From the NCBI GenBank assembly GCA_900315105.1, contig OMXX01000004.1, positions 62,001 to 126,000 on the forward strand: DNA of 64,000 nucleotides, written 5' to 3'. The notes below the pieces were generated by a model. That model did not search any database. It was given only the letters and a program-made list of their open reading frames with translations, and was not told the origin of the DNA. Every line of letters begins with the position of its first letter. The stretch's first letter is position 1. This DNA is from an uncultured Prevotellaceae bacterium. GTDB taxonomy: Bacteria; Bacteroidota; Bacteroidia; Bacteroidales; Bacteroidaceae. Shown here piece after piece: positions 36,245-44,765 of this stretch. The position numbers and the translations under genes are program-made.

Positions 36245-36805
36245 ATGAAAAAGATTTTGTTTTTGATGGTAGCATTGTTTTCTACAATAACAATGTCAGC
36301 AAAGGATGATGTAACAGTAAAGAGTGGTTCACTTTCTGAAGTTAAGGCTGCTGGAAGTTCTTTTGTGTATATAGTTTGGGATTATTCTGCTGCTACATTG
36401 GAAGGTCAGAATGTTGATGCTTTCCTAAAGGCTAAAGGTGAAGACTGGGTAGCGAACTATCCACAGGAACTTGCTGAGGCAGAAGCTGAGTTTGCTAAAG
36501 CTGTTGGAAAGAGCAAGTATGTTAATGTTACAACTGAGCAGGATCAGGCTCAGTATGTTATTACTATCAAGGTTAAGGATTTCCACTATGGAAGTACTGG
36601 AGTATCTGTAATGATTGGTTTTGGTGCAGGTGATGCTCACCTTAGCGGTTCTGTTGAGTTTACCAAGAATGGCAGCACAGAGACTATTTCCGTACTTGAT
36701 GTAGATGGTGTTCCTGGTGCTGGTTTCGGTAACGAGCGTCGTCGCAGAGAGGCATATAAGGAACTTGGTGAGTGGGTTGTGAAGCTTATCAAGAAAGCAA
36801 AGTAA
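36245..36805 (+). CDS. Secreted protein of unknown function, related to next gene
   Basis: 186 aa with a signal peptide (MKKILFLMVALFSTITMSA-KD). The mature part begins with a strand-rich region, then EDWVANYPQELAEAEAEFAKAVG, and ends in a beta region with GFGAGDAHLSGSVEF and a helical basic tail. The layout (strand, helix, strand pairs, final Lys-rich helix) parallels the following 164-aa protein, so the two may be diverged paralogues (DUF4410-like fold suspected, not certain). Starts 131 nt after its neighbour, with an unexplained AT-rich gap. Confidence 0.6.
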   Translation: MKKILFLMVALFSTITMSAKDDVTVKSGSLSEVKAAGSSFVYIVWDYSAATLEGQNVDAFLKAKGEDWVANYPQELAEAEAEFAKAVGKSKYVNVTTEQDQAQYVITIKVKDFHYGSTGVSVMIGFGAGDAHLSGSVEFTKNGSTETISVLDVDGVPGAGFGNERRRREAYKELGEWVVKLIKKAK

Positions 36806-36825
36806 TTAATAAATATTCCTAATAT

Positions 36826-37320
36826 ATGAAAAGGATATTATTTATTATATTTACGTGTCTGTCTCTCTGTAGCTATGCGCAAATGCCGTTAAGCACAGAA
36901 GTAGTGACAGGCTCCTTTGAGGCTTTGTATAATAAGACTGCTAATCTGGAGATTGAATATGTAAAGATACATAACAGATCTGAGGCTGAGTTTGCAGAGT
37001 ATGAGAAGGACTGGAAAGTGGATAAGCCGGATGTTGAAGACCTGATTTTGCAAAATGCTAATGCTGCATTGAAAAAGGTTTGTCATTTGAATTTTGGCAA
37101 GGAGTCGGATTTAACAGTCAGAGTCGTGGTAACTACAATTAGCGCTAAAGGCGATTATTCTTTTGTTGTGCAGCTTCTTGACAAGAAAGGAGAGATTGTC
37201 GGTAATATTACAAACTTATTTGGCAAAGGCGGTATATTCGGCACAAAACTGAATCTTATCAAGGATGGCGCAAAGAGCACAGGTAAAAAGTTAGGTACTA
37301 TACTGAAGAAGTATATTTAA
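36826..37320 (+). CDS. Secreted protein of unknown function
   Basis: 164 aa, signal peptide MKRILFIIFTCLSLCSYAQ. The mature part has helices (EAEFAEYEKDWKVDKPDVEDLI), then strands (LTVRVVVTTISAKGDYSFVVQLLD, GEIVGNITNLFGKGG) and a Lys-rich C-terminal helix. Arrangement resembles the preceding 186-aa protein. Periplasmic or outer-membrane-associated location is likely; the role in the polyene cluster is unknown. Confidence 0.6.
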   Translation: MKRILFIIFTCLSLCSYAQMPLSTEVVTGSFEALYNKTANLEIEYVKIHNRSEAEFAEYEKDWKVDKPDVEDLILQNANAALKKVCHLNFGKESDLTVRVVVTTISAKGDYSFVVQLLDKKGEIVGNITNLFGKGGIFGTKLNLIKDGAKSTGKKLGTILKKYI

Positions 37321-37327
37321 AAAAGAA

Positions 37328-37442
37328 ACCCACTCGGGCCCTCCTAAAGGGAATAGTGGGACTCTATTACTATAAAACATCAAGTCACATACTCCGATGT
37401 TATCAATATCGGACTACCCATTTGGGAAGGCTTGGTTAGGCT
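37328..37442. repeat. Dispersed inverted-repeat element before methyltransferase
   Basis: Right end ccatttgggaaggcttggtt plus aggct matches the family end, while the left end (cccactcgggccctcctaaa) is diverged. Also contains the 'catactccgatgttatcaat / atcggact' hairpin shared with 15351-15383. Confidence 0.7.
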
Positions 37443-37449
37443 TTATAAT

Positions 37450-38553
37450 ATGAATTTATTTCCTGATTTAAAGAAAAGGTACACCAAAGACGATATGTCT
37501 GCGCGTGAGGCTCAGCGTTTGGCGGAGTTCATTGCGTGGGGACCTATTGTTTTTCAGGCATCGCGTCTGGTAGTAAAGTTTGGCATCCTTGACGCTCTTT
37601 GCGATAGCAAAGATGGTCTGACAGAGGACGAGGTCGTAGAGAAGACGGGGGTGTCAAAATATGCTGTGAAATGTCTTCTAGAGGCTGCTCTGAGCATCGG
37701 TACCGTGATTATTGATGATGTAACGAACAGGTATTCAATTACCAAGACTGGATTCTTCTTGCTTAATGATCCGGCAACAAGGGTGAATATTGACTTCAAT
37801 CACGATGTCAACTATCAGGGATTATTCAATCTGGAGGAGTCTATGAAAGAGGGTAGGCCTGCAGGTTTGAAGTGGCTGGGAGATTGGCCGACGATTTATG
37901 AAGGACTTTCCTCTCTGCCTAAGCAAGTGCAGGATAGCTGGTTTGGTTTTGACCATTTCTATAGCGACTCTTCATTCCCAGAAGCATTGGAGATTGTGTT
38001 TAAGAAGCACAAGGTACGCTCTCTGTATGATGTTGGTGGTAATACCGGCAAGTGGGCGTTGCAATGTGTCGGCTATGACAAGGATGTAGAGGTTACAATT
38101 CTCGACCTTCCTCAGCAGATTGGTATGATGAAGGAGAATACGAAGGGAAAGGAAGGTGCAGAGCGTATCAAGGGCTATGGCATAAATCTGCTTGATAAGG
38201 ATGCTGCATTCCCGAAGAGGGAAGGAGGTCTTGATGCTATCTGGATGAGTCAGTTCCTTGATTGCTTCTCAGAAGAGGAGATTGTCAGTATCCTTACACG
38301 AGCAAAGACCGTAATGGATGCCGATACACGTATCTTCATTATGGAGACTTTGTGGGATAGGCAGAGATTTGAGACCGCTGCATTCTGTCTGACTATGACA
38401 AGTCTGTACTTTACAGCTATGGCTAATGGTAATAGTAAGATGTATCATTCCGAGGATATGACTCGACTGGTGAATGAGGCCGGTCTTGAGGTTGAGCATA
38501 TATATGATGGCCTCGGACAATGCCATAGTATCATGGTTTGTAAAATAAAATAG
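37450..38553 (+). CDS. SAM-dependent O-methyltransferase-like protein
   Basis: 367 aa from ATG 37450 (a TTG at 37432 lies inside the repeat element and is rejected). An N-terminal winged-helix dimerisation domain (FGILDALCDSKDGLTEDEV) is followed by a Rossmann methyltransferase domain with SLYDVGGNTGKWALQ (SAM site) and VTILDLPQQIG. The layout is that of the plant-type/acetylserotonin O-methyltransferase group. It would methylate a phenolic or hydroxy group, for example on the aryl head of the product. The substrate is inferred from the cluster context only. Confidence 0.85.
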   Translation: MNLFPDLKKRYTKDDMSAREAQRLAEFIAWGPIVFQASRLVVKFGILDALCDSKDGLTEDEVVEKTGVSKYAVKCLLEAALSIGTVIIDDVTNRYSITKTGFFLLNDPATRVNIDFNHDVNYQGLFNLEESMKEGRPAGLKWLGDWPTIYEGLSSLPKQVQDSWFGFDHFYSDSSFPEALEIVFKKHKVRSLYDVGGNTGKWALQCVGYDKDVEVTILDLPQQIGMMKENTKGKEGAERIKGYGINLLDKDAAFPKREGGLDAIWMSQFLDCFSEEEIVSILTRAKTVMDADTRIFIMETLWDRQRFETAAFCLTMTSLYFTAMANGNSKMYHSEDMTRLVNEAGLEVEHIYDGLGQCHSIMVCKIK

Positions 38554-38619
38554 TCTAAGGTCAAAAGCTTTAGACAAAAATAAAATAGTAAATAGTTAAA
38601 TAGTAAATAGTAAATAAAA
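38554..38619. repeat. Text-like repeats before the first ACP gene
   Basis: 'taaggtcaaaagctttagac' and four 'aaatagtaaatagt' units, members of simple repeat families seen elsewhere in the window. Confidence 0.5.
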
Positions 38620-38865
38620 ATGACACGTCAAGAAGTAGAAGAGAAAGTAAATAACTTCCTCATTGAGGATTTGGAAATCGATGAAGAAAAGATTGCCCCA
38701 GAGGCAGAGCTGAAGGCTGGTCTCGGTATTGACAGTCTTGATTTCGTTGATATCGTTGTAATCGTAGAAAAGAACTTCGGTTTCAAGATTAAGCCGGAGG
38801 AAATGGCTGGTGTTCAGACACTCTCCCAGTTCTATGATTATATTGAGAGTAAGGTAAACGCCTAA
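38620..38865 (+). CDS. Acyl carrier protein
   Basis: 81 aa, acidic, four-helix ACP. The phosphopantetheine-binding Ser is in GLGIDSLDFVDIV (DSL motif). One of three ACPs in the cluster. In aryl-polyene systems separate ACPs carry the starter and growing chain, so this is likely one of those. No phosphopantetheinyl transferase is seen in the window. Confidence 0.93.
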   Translation: MTRQEVEEKVNNFLIEDLEIDEEKIAPEAELKAGLGIDSLDFVDIVVIVEKNFGFKIKPEEMAGVQTLSQFYDYIESKVNA

Positions 38866-38870
38866 CCGAA

Positions 38871-39755
38871 ATGGAAGAACAGAAATGGGCGGGAACAACC
38901 TTCGGTAATGGAGGTATGCATAGCGCACTTATAGCTGTGATGAAAGTCATGGATGTAAGGTTGATTTATGCTTTCGTGTCCGTTTTTGTTGTTCCTGTAT
39001 GTCTGATTCTCAATACTAATGGCAGTCGTAGCGTGGCATATCGCTTTTACAGAAAGCGTTTTGGCTATGGCCGGCTGAGGGCTGCATGGAATACCTATGT
39101 CAACCATAGCCTGTTCGGTCAGGTGGTTGTGGATAGGTTTGCTATGTATGCAGGCAAGAAGTTTGAGATAGAGATTGACGGCTATGACAAGTTCCTTGAG
39201 CTTGCATCCAAGCCTGACGGGTTCATCCAGATGAGTGCCCATATAGGGAACTATGAGATAGCTGGCTATACCCTTACCGCAGACCCGAAGGTGTTCTATG
39301 CCCTTGTATTTGACGGTGAGAAGGAATCGGTGACGAAGAACAGGAACAAGATGTTCGCATCTACCAATATCCGAATGATATCTGTAAAGCCAGATATGAG
39401 TCATCTCTTCGAGATAAATGGAGCTCTTCAGAGAGGTGAGACCGTTAGTTTGCCGGCTGATAGATTCAATGGTTCTCCACGTTATGTAGAACAGGTTTTC
39501 CTTGGAGCAAAGGCACGTTTTCCTCAGGGACCTTTAAGCGTTGCTACGATGAGAGAACTTGATGTGTTGGCTGTCAATGTCATGAAGGAGTCGATGAATA
39601 AATATCATGTCTATGTCACTCCTCTTGAATATGACAAGACCGTTTCGCGTAAGGAGCAGATTGACCAACTATCAAAGGCATATGTATCGGAACTTGAGAG
39701 AATGGTGAGGAAATATCCGCATCAATGGTATAATTTCTTTGAGTTCTGGCAATAA
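38871..39755 (+). CDS. LpxL/HtrB-like lipid A acyltransferase family protein
   Basis: 294 aa. An N-terminal membrane helix (IYAFVSVFVVPVCLILN) precedes the acyltransferase core with the HxxxxE-type motif in SAHIGNYEIAGYTL, then ALVFDGEKESVTKNRNKM and FPQGPLSVATM. It would move an acyl (polyene) chain from ACP onto a lipid or sugar acceptor at the inner membrane. Located directly after an ACP gene (6 nt), as expected for an ACP-dependent acyltransferase. Confidence 0.85.
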   Translation: MEEQKWAGTTFGNGGMHSALIAVMKVMDVRLIYAFVSVFVVPVCLILNTNGSRSVAYRFYRKRFGYGRLRAAWNTYVNHSLFGQVVVDRFAMYAGKKFEIEIDGYDKFLELASKPDGFIQMSAHIGNYEIAGYTLTADPKVFYALVFDGEKESVTKNRNKMFASTNIRMISVKPDMSHLFEINGALQRGETVSLPADRFNGSPRYVEQVFLGAKARFPQGPLSVATMRELDVLAVNVMKESMNKYHVYVTPLEYDKTVSRKEQIDQLSKAYVSELERMVRKYPHQWYNFFEFWQ

Positions 39756-39783
39756 AAGGCAAAAGTCTTAGATAATATATAAG

Positions 39784-40224
39784 ATGGAAACAGAGGAATC
39801 CCTCAGAAATATAGATATACACGAACTACTACCTCAACAAGAGCCTTTTGTGATGGTTGGTAAACTCACGGCTTTTGATGAGAAACGTACTGTGACGGAA
39901 ACATTTATTAAAGAAGATAATATTTTTGTCTGCGATGGCGTATTCTCTGCTCCTGGTTTGGTTGAGAATATCGCCCAAACATGTGCAGCTAGGATAGGAT
40001 ATGTTAACAAGTATATCTTGAATAAGGGTATTCAACTCGGTTTTATCGGAGCTATTAGAAACCTTGAGATTACCGGATGTCCAAAGGTTGGTGATACGAT
40101 TACTACCTGCGTAACGGTGATTGACGATGTGCTTGGCATGACATTGGCTAATGCCGTGGTTACTTGCAATGGCGAGACATTGGCTACAACAGAGATTAAA
40201 ATAGCGGTCAGGGAGGCGGAATAA
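39784..40224 (+). CDS. Hotdog-fold dehydratase (ApeP/FabZ-like)
   Basis: 146 aa. The start DIHELLPQQEPFVMVGKLTAFD is the usual beginning of FabA/FabZ-like dehydratases, and FSAPGLVENIAQTCAARIGY is the central helix region. The catalytic His of standard FabZ (HF) is not obvious here (FVCDGVFSAPG instead), as in the ApeP type. It probably pairs with the second dehydratase at 45787 to remove water after ketoreduction, giving the polyene. Its final A is the first base of the next start codon. Confidence 0.8.
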   Translation: METEESLRNIDIHELLPQQEPFVMVGKLTAFDEKRTVTETFIKEDNIFVCDGVFSAPGLVENIAQTCAARIGYVNKYILNKGIQLGFIGAIRNLEITGCPKVGDTITTCVTVIDDVLGMTLANAVVTCNGETLATTEIKIAVREAE

Positions 40225-40637
40225 TGGAGCTTGTAACGGAGAAGGAACTTGAGATTAGATTCAGCGAAGTGGATATCATGAAGGTGGTATGGCACGGATC
40301 TTATCCTTTATATCTTGAAGATGCGCGTGAGGCATTCGGTGCCCAGTATGGGTTGAGCTATCAGAACTATATAGACAACAATGTGTTTGCGCCTATTGTG
40401 GAGATGGATATAAAATACAAGCGTCCTGTACTCTATGGAATGAAGCCCCATATCAGAATTACGTATCGCCCAAAGCCTTCGGCAAAGATAGTGTTCGATT
40501 ACGAAATCTTTGACCCAAAAGACGGTACTGTATTTCTGACTGCTCGTACTGTGCAGGTATTCATGGATATGAACTATCAGCTAATGTGGGATAATCCTCC
40601 TTTCTTCGTCGAATGGAAGAATAAATGGCAACAGTAA
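40224..40637 (+). CDS. Acyl-CoA/ACP thioesterase, hotdog fold (YbgC/4HBT-like)
   Basis: 137 aa. SEVDIMKVVWHGSYPLYLEDAREAF is the 4-hydroxybenzoyl-CoA thioesterase-type motif (usual D-x-x-x-x-V/x-N/H-x-x-x-Y-x), with a Trp-His in place of the common Tyr-Asn. It would release or proofread acyl chains from the ACP. It overlaps the KS gene behind it by 13 nt. Confidence 0.85.
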   Translation: MELVTEKELEIRFSEVDIMKVVWHGSYPLYLEDAREAFGAQYGLSYQNYIDNNVFAPIVEMDIKYKRPVLYGMKPHIRITYRPKPSAKIVFDYEIFDPKDGTVFLTARTVQVFMDMNYQLMWDNPPFFVEWKNKWQQ

Positions 40638-42349
40638 TCTCAGATAATATAACATCCCCTCTTGGACTGACTACAGAACAGACCTATAAGGCTGTACGTG
40701 AAGGTAAGTCCGGTTTGTCGCACTATCCCTGTGAGAATGGGGAAGGAGGATGGAATGACCTGCCATTTCCAATAGAGGCTTCTCTGTTCAGTAAAGAGCA
40801 ATGGGATAAGATTATGGTTGACGGATTCTCAAAATTCGAGAGTCTGGTGCTTCATTCTGTAAAGGCAGCTATATCTTCTCTTACTTTTGACAAGGAGCGT
40901 GCAATTCTTATTCTGAGTTCAACGAAGGGAGACATTGATGATTTACCATATTCAACACCCAACGCCCAACATCCATCACCCGGTATTCTTGCTGATGCTG
41001 CAAAGAAGGTGAGTCAAGCAATAGGCATTGGGAATGATCCTATAGTGGTATGCAATGCCTGTATTTCCGGTGTCTCAGCTATAATACTTGGACAGCGACT
41101 TGTGGATTGTGGTAACTATACACATGCCATTGTGTGTGGTGCAGATGTTCAGGGAAGGTTTATTGTTTCGGGTTTCCAATCGCTGAAGGCATTATCTGAT
41201 GAGCCTTGCAGACCTTTCGATATAGAAAGACTTGGTTTGAATCTCGGAGAGGCTGCTGCGACTATTGTTCTGTCAAGGGAAATTGATTTCCCAGATGGCT
41301 GGAAGATAGATAAGGGAGCGGTATGTAATGATGCATATCATATCAGTGCTCCACATCCTAAGGGACTTGGTGCAGGGTTGGCTCTTGGTAAGGTGAAGGA
41401 TGCAGATAATCCGATTTCTGTGATAGGAGTTCATGGCACAGCCACGATGTATAATGACCAGATGGAGTCTAAGGCCATAGAAATGGCGGAGTTGCAGGAT
41501 GTCCCACTCTCTGCATTGAAAGGATACTTCGGCCACACTATGGGGGCTGCCGGTGTGCTAGAGACCATTATCATGATGAGGGCACTTAAGGATGGTATTA
41601 TTCTGCCTTCAAAGGGTTTTGGAACTTGTGGTGTAAGTGGCAAAGTGAAGCTGTCGGACAAACAGAAGACCGCCGAAGGAAAGACTTTCATTAAGATGTT
41701 GTCAGGCTTTGGCGGTTGTAATGGAGCAGTACGTGTTTCTGATAGATCCCTTCCTCTGAATATTGTTAATGATATTCTTGTCAAGCTGTCTCATTCAGTT
41801 AGGATTACACAGGAAGATATAATTGTTGACGGAGAAAGACTTTCTTTGGAGTCACGAGGCAAAGAAATGCTGACAGAGGTTTATAAGACGAAGATAGGAG
41901 ACTATCCAAAGTTTTATAAGATGGATATGCTCAGCCGTCTTGCCTTTGTCGCTTCCGAACTGCTTATAGAATCTGAAGGTCAAAGGACTCTAAACTCTAA
42001 TCCCTCAACTTTAGACTCTAGCCGTGCTGTTATCCTTTTCAACCATTCTTCATCTATAATAGCAGATTGCCAGTATATGAAATCCATAGAAAAGGATGAC
42101 TTTTTCCCTTCACCAGCTGCATTTGTATATACTTTGCCAAATATCACTACGGGTGAGATTGCACTAAGGAATGGTTATCATGGTGAGACATCGTTCTATC
42201 TTCTTGCAGAAAGAAATGAAAAGCTAATGCAGAGGGTGATAAAATCCACTTTCATTGATCGTGATATTAAAAGTGTCATTGGAGGTTGGATAGACTGTCC
42301 TTCGGAGGACAAGTTTGAATGTGATATCAGAATATATGTTAAAGAGTAA
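40625..42349 (+). CDS. Ketosynthase with fused second KS-like C-terminal domain
   Basis: 574 aa. Residues 1-385 are a KS: Cys146 in CNACISGVSA, His in GVHGTATMYND and GYFGHTMGAAG, GFGGCNGAV near the end. Residues about 390-574 form a second, KS-like half without an active-site Cys (RAVILFNHSSSI, FFPSPAAFVYTLPNITTGEI). Two low-complexity insertions are present: STPNAQHPSP at about 110 and NSNPSTLDSS at about 455. Both are encoded by copies of intergenic repeats. It likely acts with a partner as chain elongation unit. Confidence 0.85.
   Translation: MATVISDNITSPLGLTTEQTYKAVREGKSGLSHYPCENGEGGWNDLPFPIEASLFSKEQWDKIMVDGFSKFESLVLHSVKAAISSLTFDKERAILILSSTKGDIDDLPYSTPNAQHPSPGILADAAKKVSQAIGIGNDPIVVCNACISGVSAIILGQRLVDCGNYTHAIVCGADVQGRFIVSGFQSLKALSDEPCRPFDIERLGLNLGEAAATIVLSREIDFPDGWKIDKGAVCNDAYHISAPHPKGLGAGLALGKVKDADNPISVIGVHGTATMYNDQMESKAIEMAELQDVPLSALKGYFGHTMGAAGVLETIIMMRALKDGIILPSKGFGTCGVSGKVKLSDKQKTAEGKTFIKMLSGFGGCNGAVRVSDRSLPLNIVNDILVKLSHSVRITQEDIIVDGERLSLESRGKEMLTEVYKTKIGDYPKFYKMDMLSRLAFVASELLIESEGQRTLNSNPSTLDSSRAVILFNHSSSIIADCQYMKSIEKDDFFPSPAAFVYTLPNITTGEIALRNGYHGETSFYLLAERNEKLMQRVIKSTFIDRDIKSVIGGWIDCPSEDKFECDIRIYVKE
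40953..40981 (+). repeat. ACACCCAACgCCCAACATCC-type repeat inside a KS gene
   Basis: Copy of the family at 33200/34039, read in frame as STPNAQHPSP in the loop about 35 residues before the active-site Cys. Confidence 0.75.
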
Positions 42350-42379
42350 AGTGTAAAGTTGAAAGAATAAAGTATAAAT

Positions 42380-42640
42380 ATGGAAAACCTAATTAATGAA
42401 CTCAAGATTCAGATTAAGGAGGCACTTAATCTTGAAGACCTCTCAATTGAAGAATTTGATGAAAATGCTCCTCTTTTCGGAGATGATGGTATAGGACTTG
42501 ATTCTATCGATGCTCTGGAGATAATCGTATTGCTTGAGAAGAAATACGGAATACGTCTGGCTAATGCTGCTGAAGGTAAGGATATCTTCAAGAATGTGGC
42601 TACTATAGCTGAGTACGTAGAGAAGAATAGGAAAAAGTAA
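42380..42640 (+). CDS. Acyl carrier protein
   Basis: 86 aa. The carrier Ser is in GIGLDSIDALEIIVLLE (DSI variant). It is the second ACP of the cluster, between two KS genes, and probably the main carrier during chain growth. The upstream 30-nt gap holds the 'aaagtgtaaagttgaaagaataaagt' type simple repeat. Confidence 0.93.
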   Translation: MENLINELKIQIKEALNLEDLSIEEFDENAPLFGDDGIGLDSIDALEIIVLLEKKYGIRLANAAEGKDIFKNVATIAEYVEKNRKK

Positions 42641-42642
42641 TT

Positions 42643-44406
42643 ATGAATATCGCAATAACCGGACTGGGGATTATTTGTGCTATAGGTAATAATAGCCAGC
42701 AGGTTCTTGACTCCCTTGTAAACAAGCAAACAGGTGTTGGTATGATGAAAAATCTTCAGTCATGCCATACGGAATTGCCTGTTGGCGAGGTTAAGCTGTC
42801 GGATGATGAACTGAAGACGTTGCTTGGCTTGCCAGTTGAGAGCCTGTATAGCAGAACAACCTTGCTCGGTGCTGTTGCGGTAAAGCAAGCAATGGCTGAT
42901 GCTGGATTATCAGTTGATATGCTTGTAGGAAAGAAAGTCGTACTCATTTCCGGCACTACGGTCGGTGGCATGGATGTAACGGAGAGAATTCTTGTAGATA
43001 TGCGAGACGCCCTTCAAACACCCAACAACCAACAACCATCACCCGTTGACTATGTCAAACGCCATGACTGTGGCAGTACCACGAATGAGATTGCTCAGAT
43101 TTGCGGACTTGATTGTGAGGTTTGTACTATATCAACAGCTTGTTCATCTGCAATTAACTCAATAATAGTTGGTTGTGAGATGCTTCGTAGTGGTGAGGCT
43201 GATATTATCATTGCTGGTGGTTCGGAGGCTTTGAGTAAGTTCCATCTCAATGGCTTTAATACGCTTCATATTCTTGATACAGAGGTGTGTCGTCCGTTTG
43301 ATGCTACTCGTGTTGGTCTCAATCTTGGTGAGGGCGCTGCTTTCGTGGTTCTTCAGAAGGATAAAGTCGATGGTAAGGCATATATTGGAGGATATGGCAA
43401 CAAGTGCGATGCCTTTCATCAGACGGCTTCTTCCGATGATGGAGAAGGCGCTTATCTCGCAATGCGTGAGGCCTTGGAGTCTTCGGGCATAGATAAGTCG
43501 CAGATAGACTATATTAATGCACATGGAACGGGTACTCCGAATAATGATCCTAGTGAGAGCGTTGCATTGAAGCGTATCTTTGGTGATGATATGCCTTTGG
43601 TTTCAAGTACGAAAGGATTTACTGGTCATACAACATCAGCTTCTGGCAGTATTGAGACCGTGATATGTGTTCTTGCGATGCAGAATAACTTTGTACCTGT
43701 CAACTATGGATTCGGTCATGTAGATGAGACCTGCATTCATCCTTTTGAAGGTGATGACAAGCAGCATAGAATGGATTATGTAATCTGTAACTCATTTGGC
43801 TTTGGAGGCAACGACAGTTCGCTGTTGCTGATGAGAGAAGCCAAGGATTGTAGTATGGCATCAGCTAAGATTCCAGAACTGGAGATTGCAGCAGATATTA
43901 CGATTGATTCTATGGAACAGCTTGCAGACTACAAGGAATACATATCTCCGAAAGAAGGTCGTAGAATGGGTAAACTTATGAAGGCTGCTACGTTGACATC
44001 TCTTATGGCTCTTCGTGAGGCAGGAATAGAATGCCCTGATGCGATAATCACAGCTACTGCAAATGGTATGCTTGAAACAAGTGAGAAATTCCTCGTTGAC
44101 ATGGTGGATAATGGTGAGGAAACTCTAAGTCCAACTCTTTTCATGCAAAGCACGCATAACACCATAGGAAGTGCTATAGCAATACGTACCCAGTGTCATG
44201 GATATAACATTACATATACTCAGGGTAAGGACTCGATGAAATGGGCACTTCGTGATGCGGAGCGACTGATAAGAATGGGTATGGCAAAGACTGTGCTTGT
44301 GGGATGTCATGATGAGTCATCTCCATTGTTCAAGAGTTTTTATGAATACCTTAATCTCTCTATTCCACAGATATATTCACGTAGTGTGCTTCTGAAAGCT
44401 AAATAA
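42643..44406 (+). CDS. Ketosynthase fused to a chain-length-factor-like domain
   Basis: 587 aa. Residues 1-400 form a KS: Cys167 in TISTACSSAINS, His in NAHGTGTPNND and KGFTGHTTSASG, and FGFGGNDSS. Residues about 405-587 resemble the KS-like chain-length-factor (Ketoacyl-synt_2) half, lacking an active-site Cys (KAATLTSLMALREAGIEC, ITATANGMLETSEKFL, TLFMQSTHNTIGSAIAI). In aryl-polyene systems KS and CLF are separate subunits of a heterodimer; here they are one chain. A repeat-derived insertion QTPNNQQPSP lies at about 125. Confidence 0.87.
   Translation: MNIAITGLGIICAIGNNSQQVLDSLVNKQTGVGMMKNLQSCHTELPVGEVKLSDDELKTLLGLPVESLYSRTTLLGAVAVKQAMADAGLSVDMLVGKKVVLISGTTVGGMDVTERILVDMRDALQTPNNQQPSPVDYVKRHDCGSTTNEIAQICGLDCEVCTISTACSSAINSIIVGCEMLRSGEADIIIAGGSEALSKFHLNGFNTLHILDTEVCRPFDATRVGLNLGEGAAFVVLQKDKVDGKAYIGGYGNKCDAFHQTASSDDGEGAYLAMREALESSGIDKSQIDYINAHGTGTPNNDPSESVALKRIFGDDMPLVSSTKGFTGHTTSASGSIETVICVLAMQNNFVPVNYGFGHVDETCIHPFEGDDKQHRMDYVICNSFGFGGNDSSLLLMREAKDCSMASAKIPELEIAADITIDSMEQLADYKEYISPKEGRRMGKLMKAATLTSLMALREAGIECPDAIITATANGMLETSEKFLVDMVDNGEETLSPTLFMQSTHNTIGSAIAIRTQCHGYNITYTQGKDSMKWALRDAERLIRMGMAKTVLVGCHDESSPLFKSFYEYLNLSIPQIYSRSVLLKAK
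43015..43044 (+). repeat. ACACCCAACAACCAACAACC-type repeat inside the KS-CLF gene
   Basis: Read in frame as QTPNNQQPSP; it sits in the loop about 42 residues before the active-site Cys, comparable to the insertion in the KS gene at 40953. Confidence 0.7.
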
Positions 44407-44408
44407 AG

Positions 44409-44765
44409 ATGTGGTTGAAGTTATTGCCATTGGCATTGATACAGAGTGCGTTGCTTGCTATAGGTCAGGTGTTTCTGAAATATGGCTTACAACGTATGGT
44501 TAGTTTCGGTTGGAACTGGACTTTTTTCAAATCAGCCTTGCTTAACTGGCAATTTGCCATGAGTGGTATAACGATAGGAGCAGCCAGTCTTTTATGGATG
44601 TATATTATCAGACAGTTTCCGTTAAGTCTTGCCTATCCAATGGGTTCTTTGAGCTATGTTTTCACGATGCTCTTTGCTATATTGTTCTTTCATGAGAATG
44701 TAGATATCGTGAAATGGATAGGTTTATTTTTCATAATAACAGGTTGTATATTACTGACAAAATGA
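44409..44765 (+). CDS. Small four-helix transporter (EamA/SMR, ArnE/F-like)
   Basis: 118 aa with four hydrophobic helices, and signature-like GQVFLKYGLQ in helix 1 and PLSLAYPMGSLSYVFTML in helix 3. Such half-size DMT proteins flip lipid-linked sugars or export small molecules as dimers. In this cluster it may flip an intermediate across the inner membrane. Its stop overlaps the start of the LolA-like gene (ATGA). Confidence 0.75.
   Translation: MWLKLLPLALIQSALLAIGQVFLKYGLQRMVSFGWNWTFFKSALLNWQFAMSGITIGAASLLWMYIIRQFPLSLAYPMGSLSYVFTMLFAILFFHENVDIVKWIGLFFIITGCILLTK

Noticed and set aside
37432..37449. TTG start for the methyltransferase
   Set aside because: These codons lie in the end of a dispersed repeat; ATG 37450 follows immediately.
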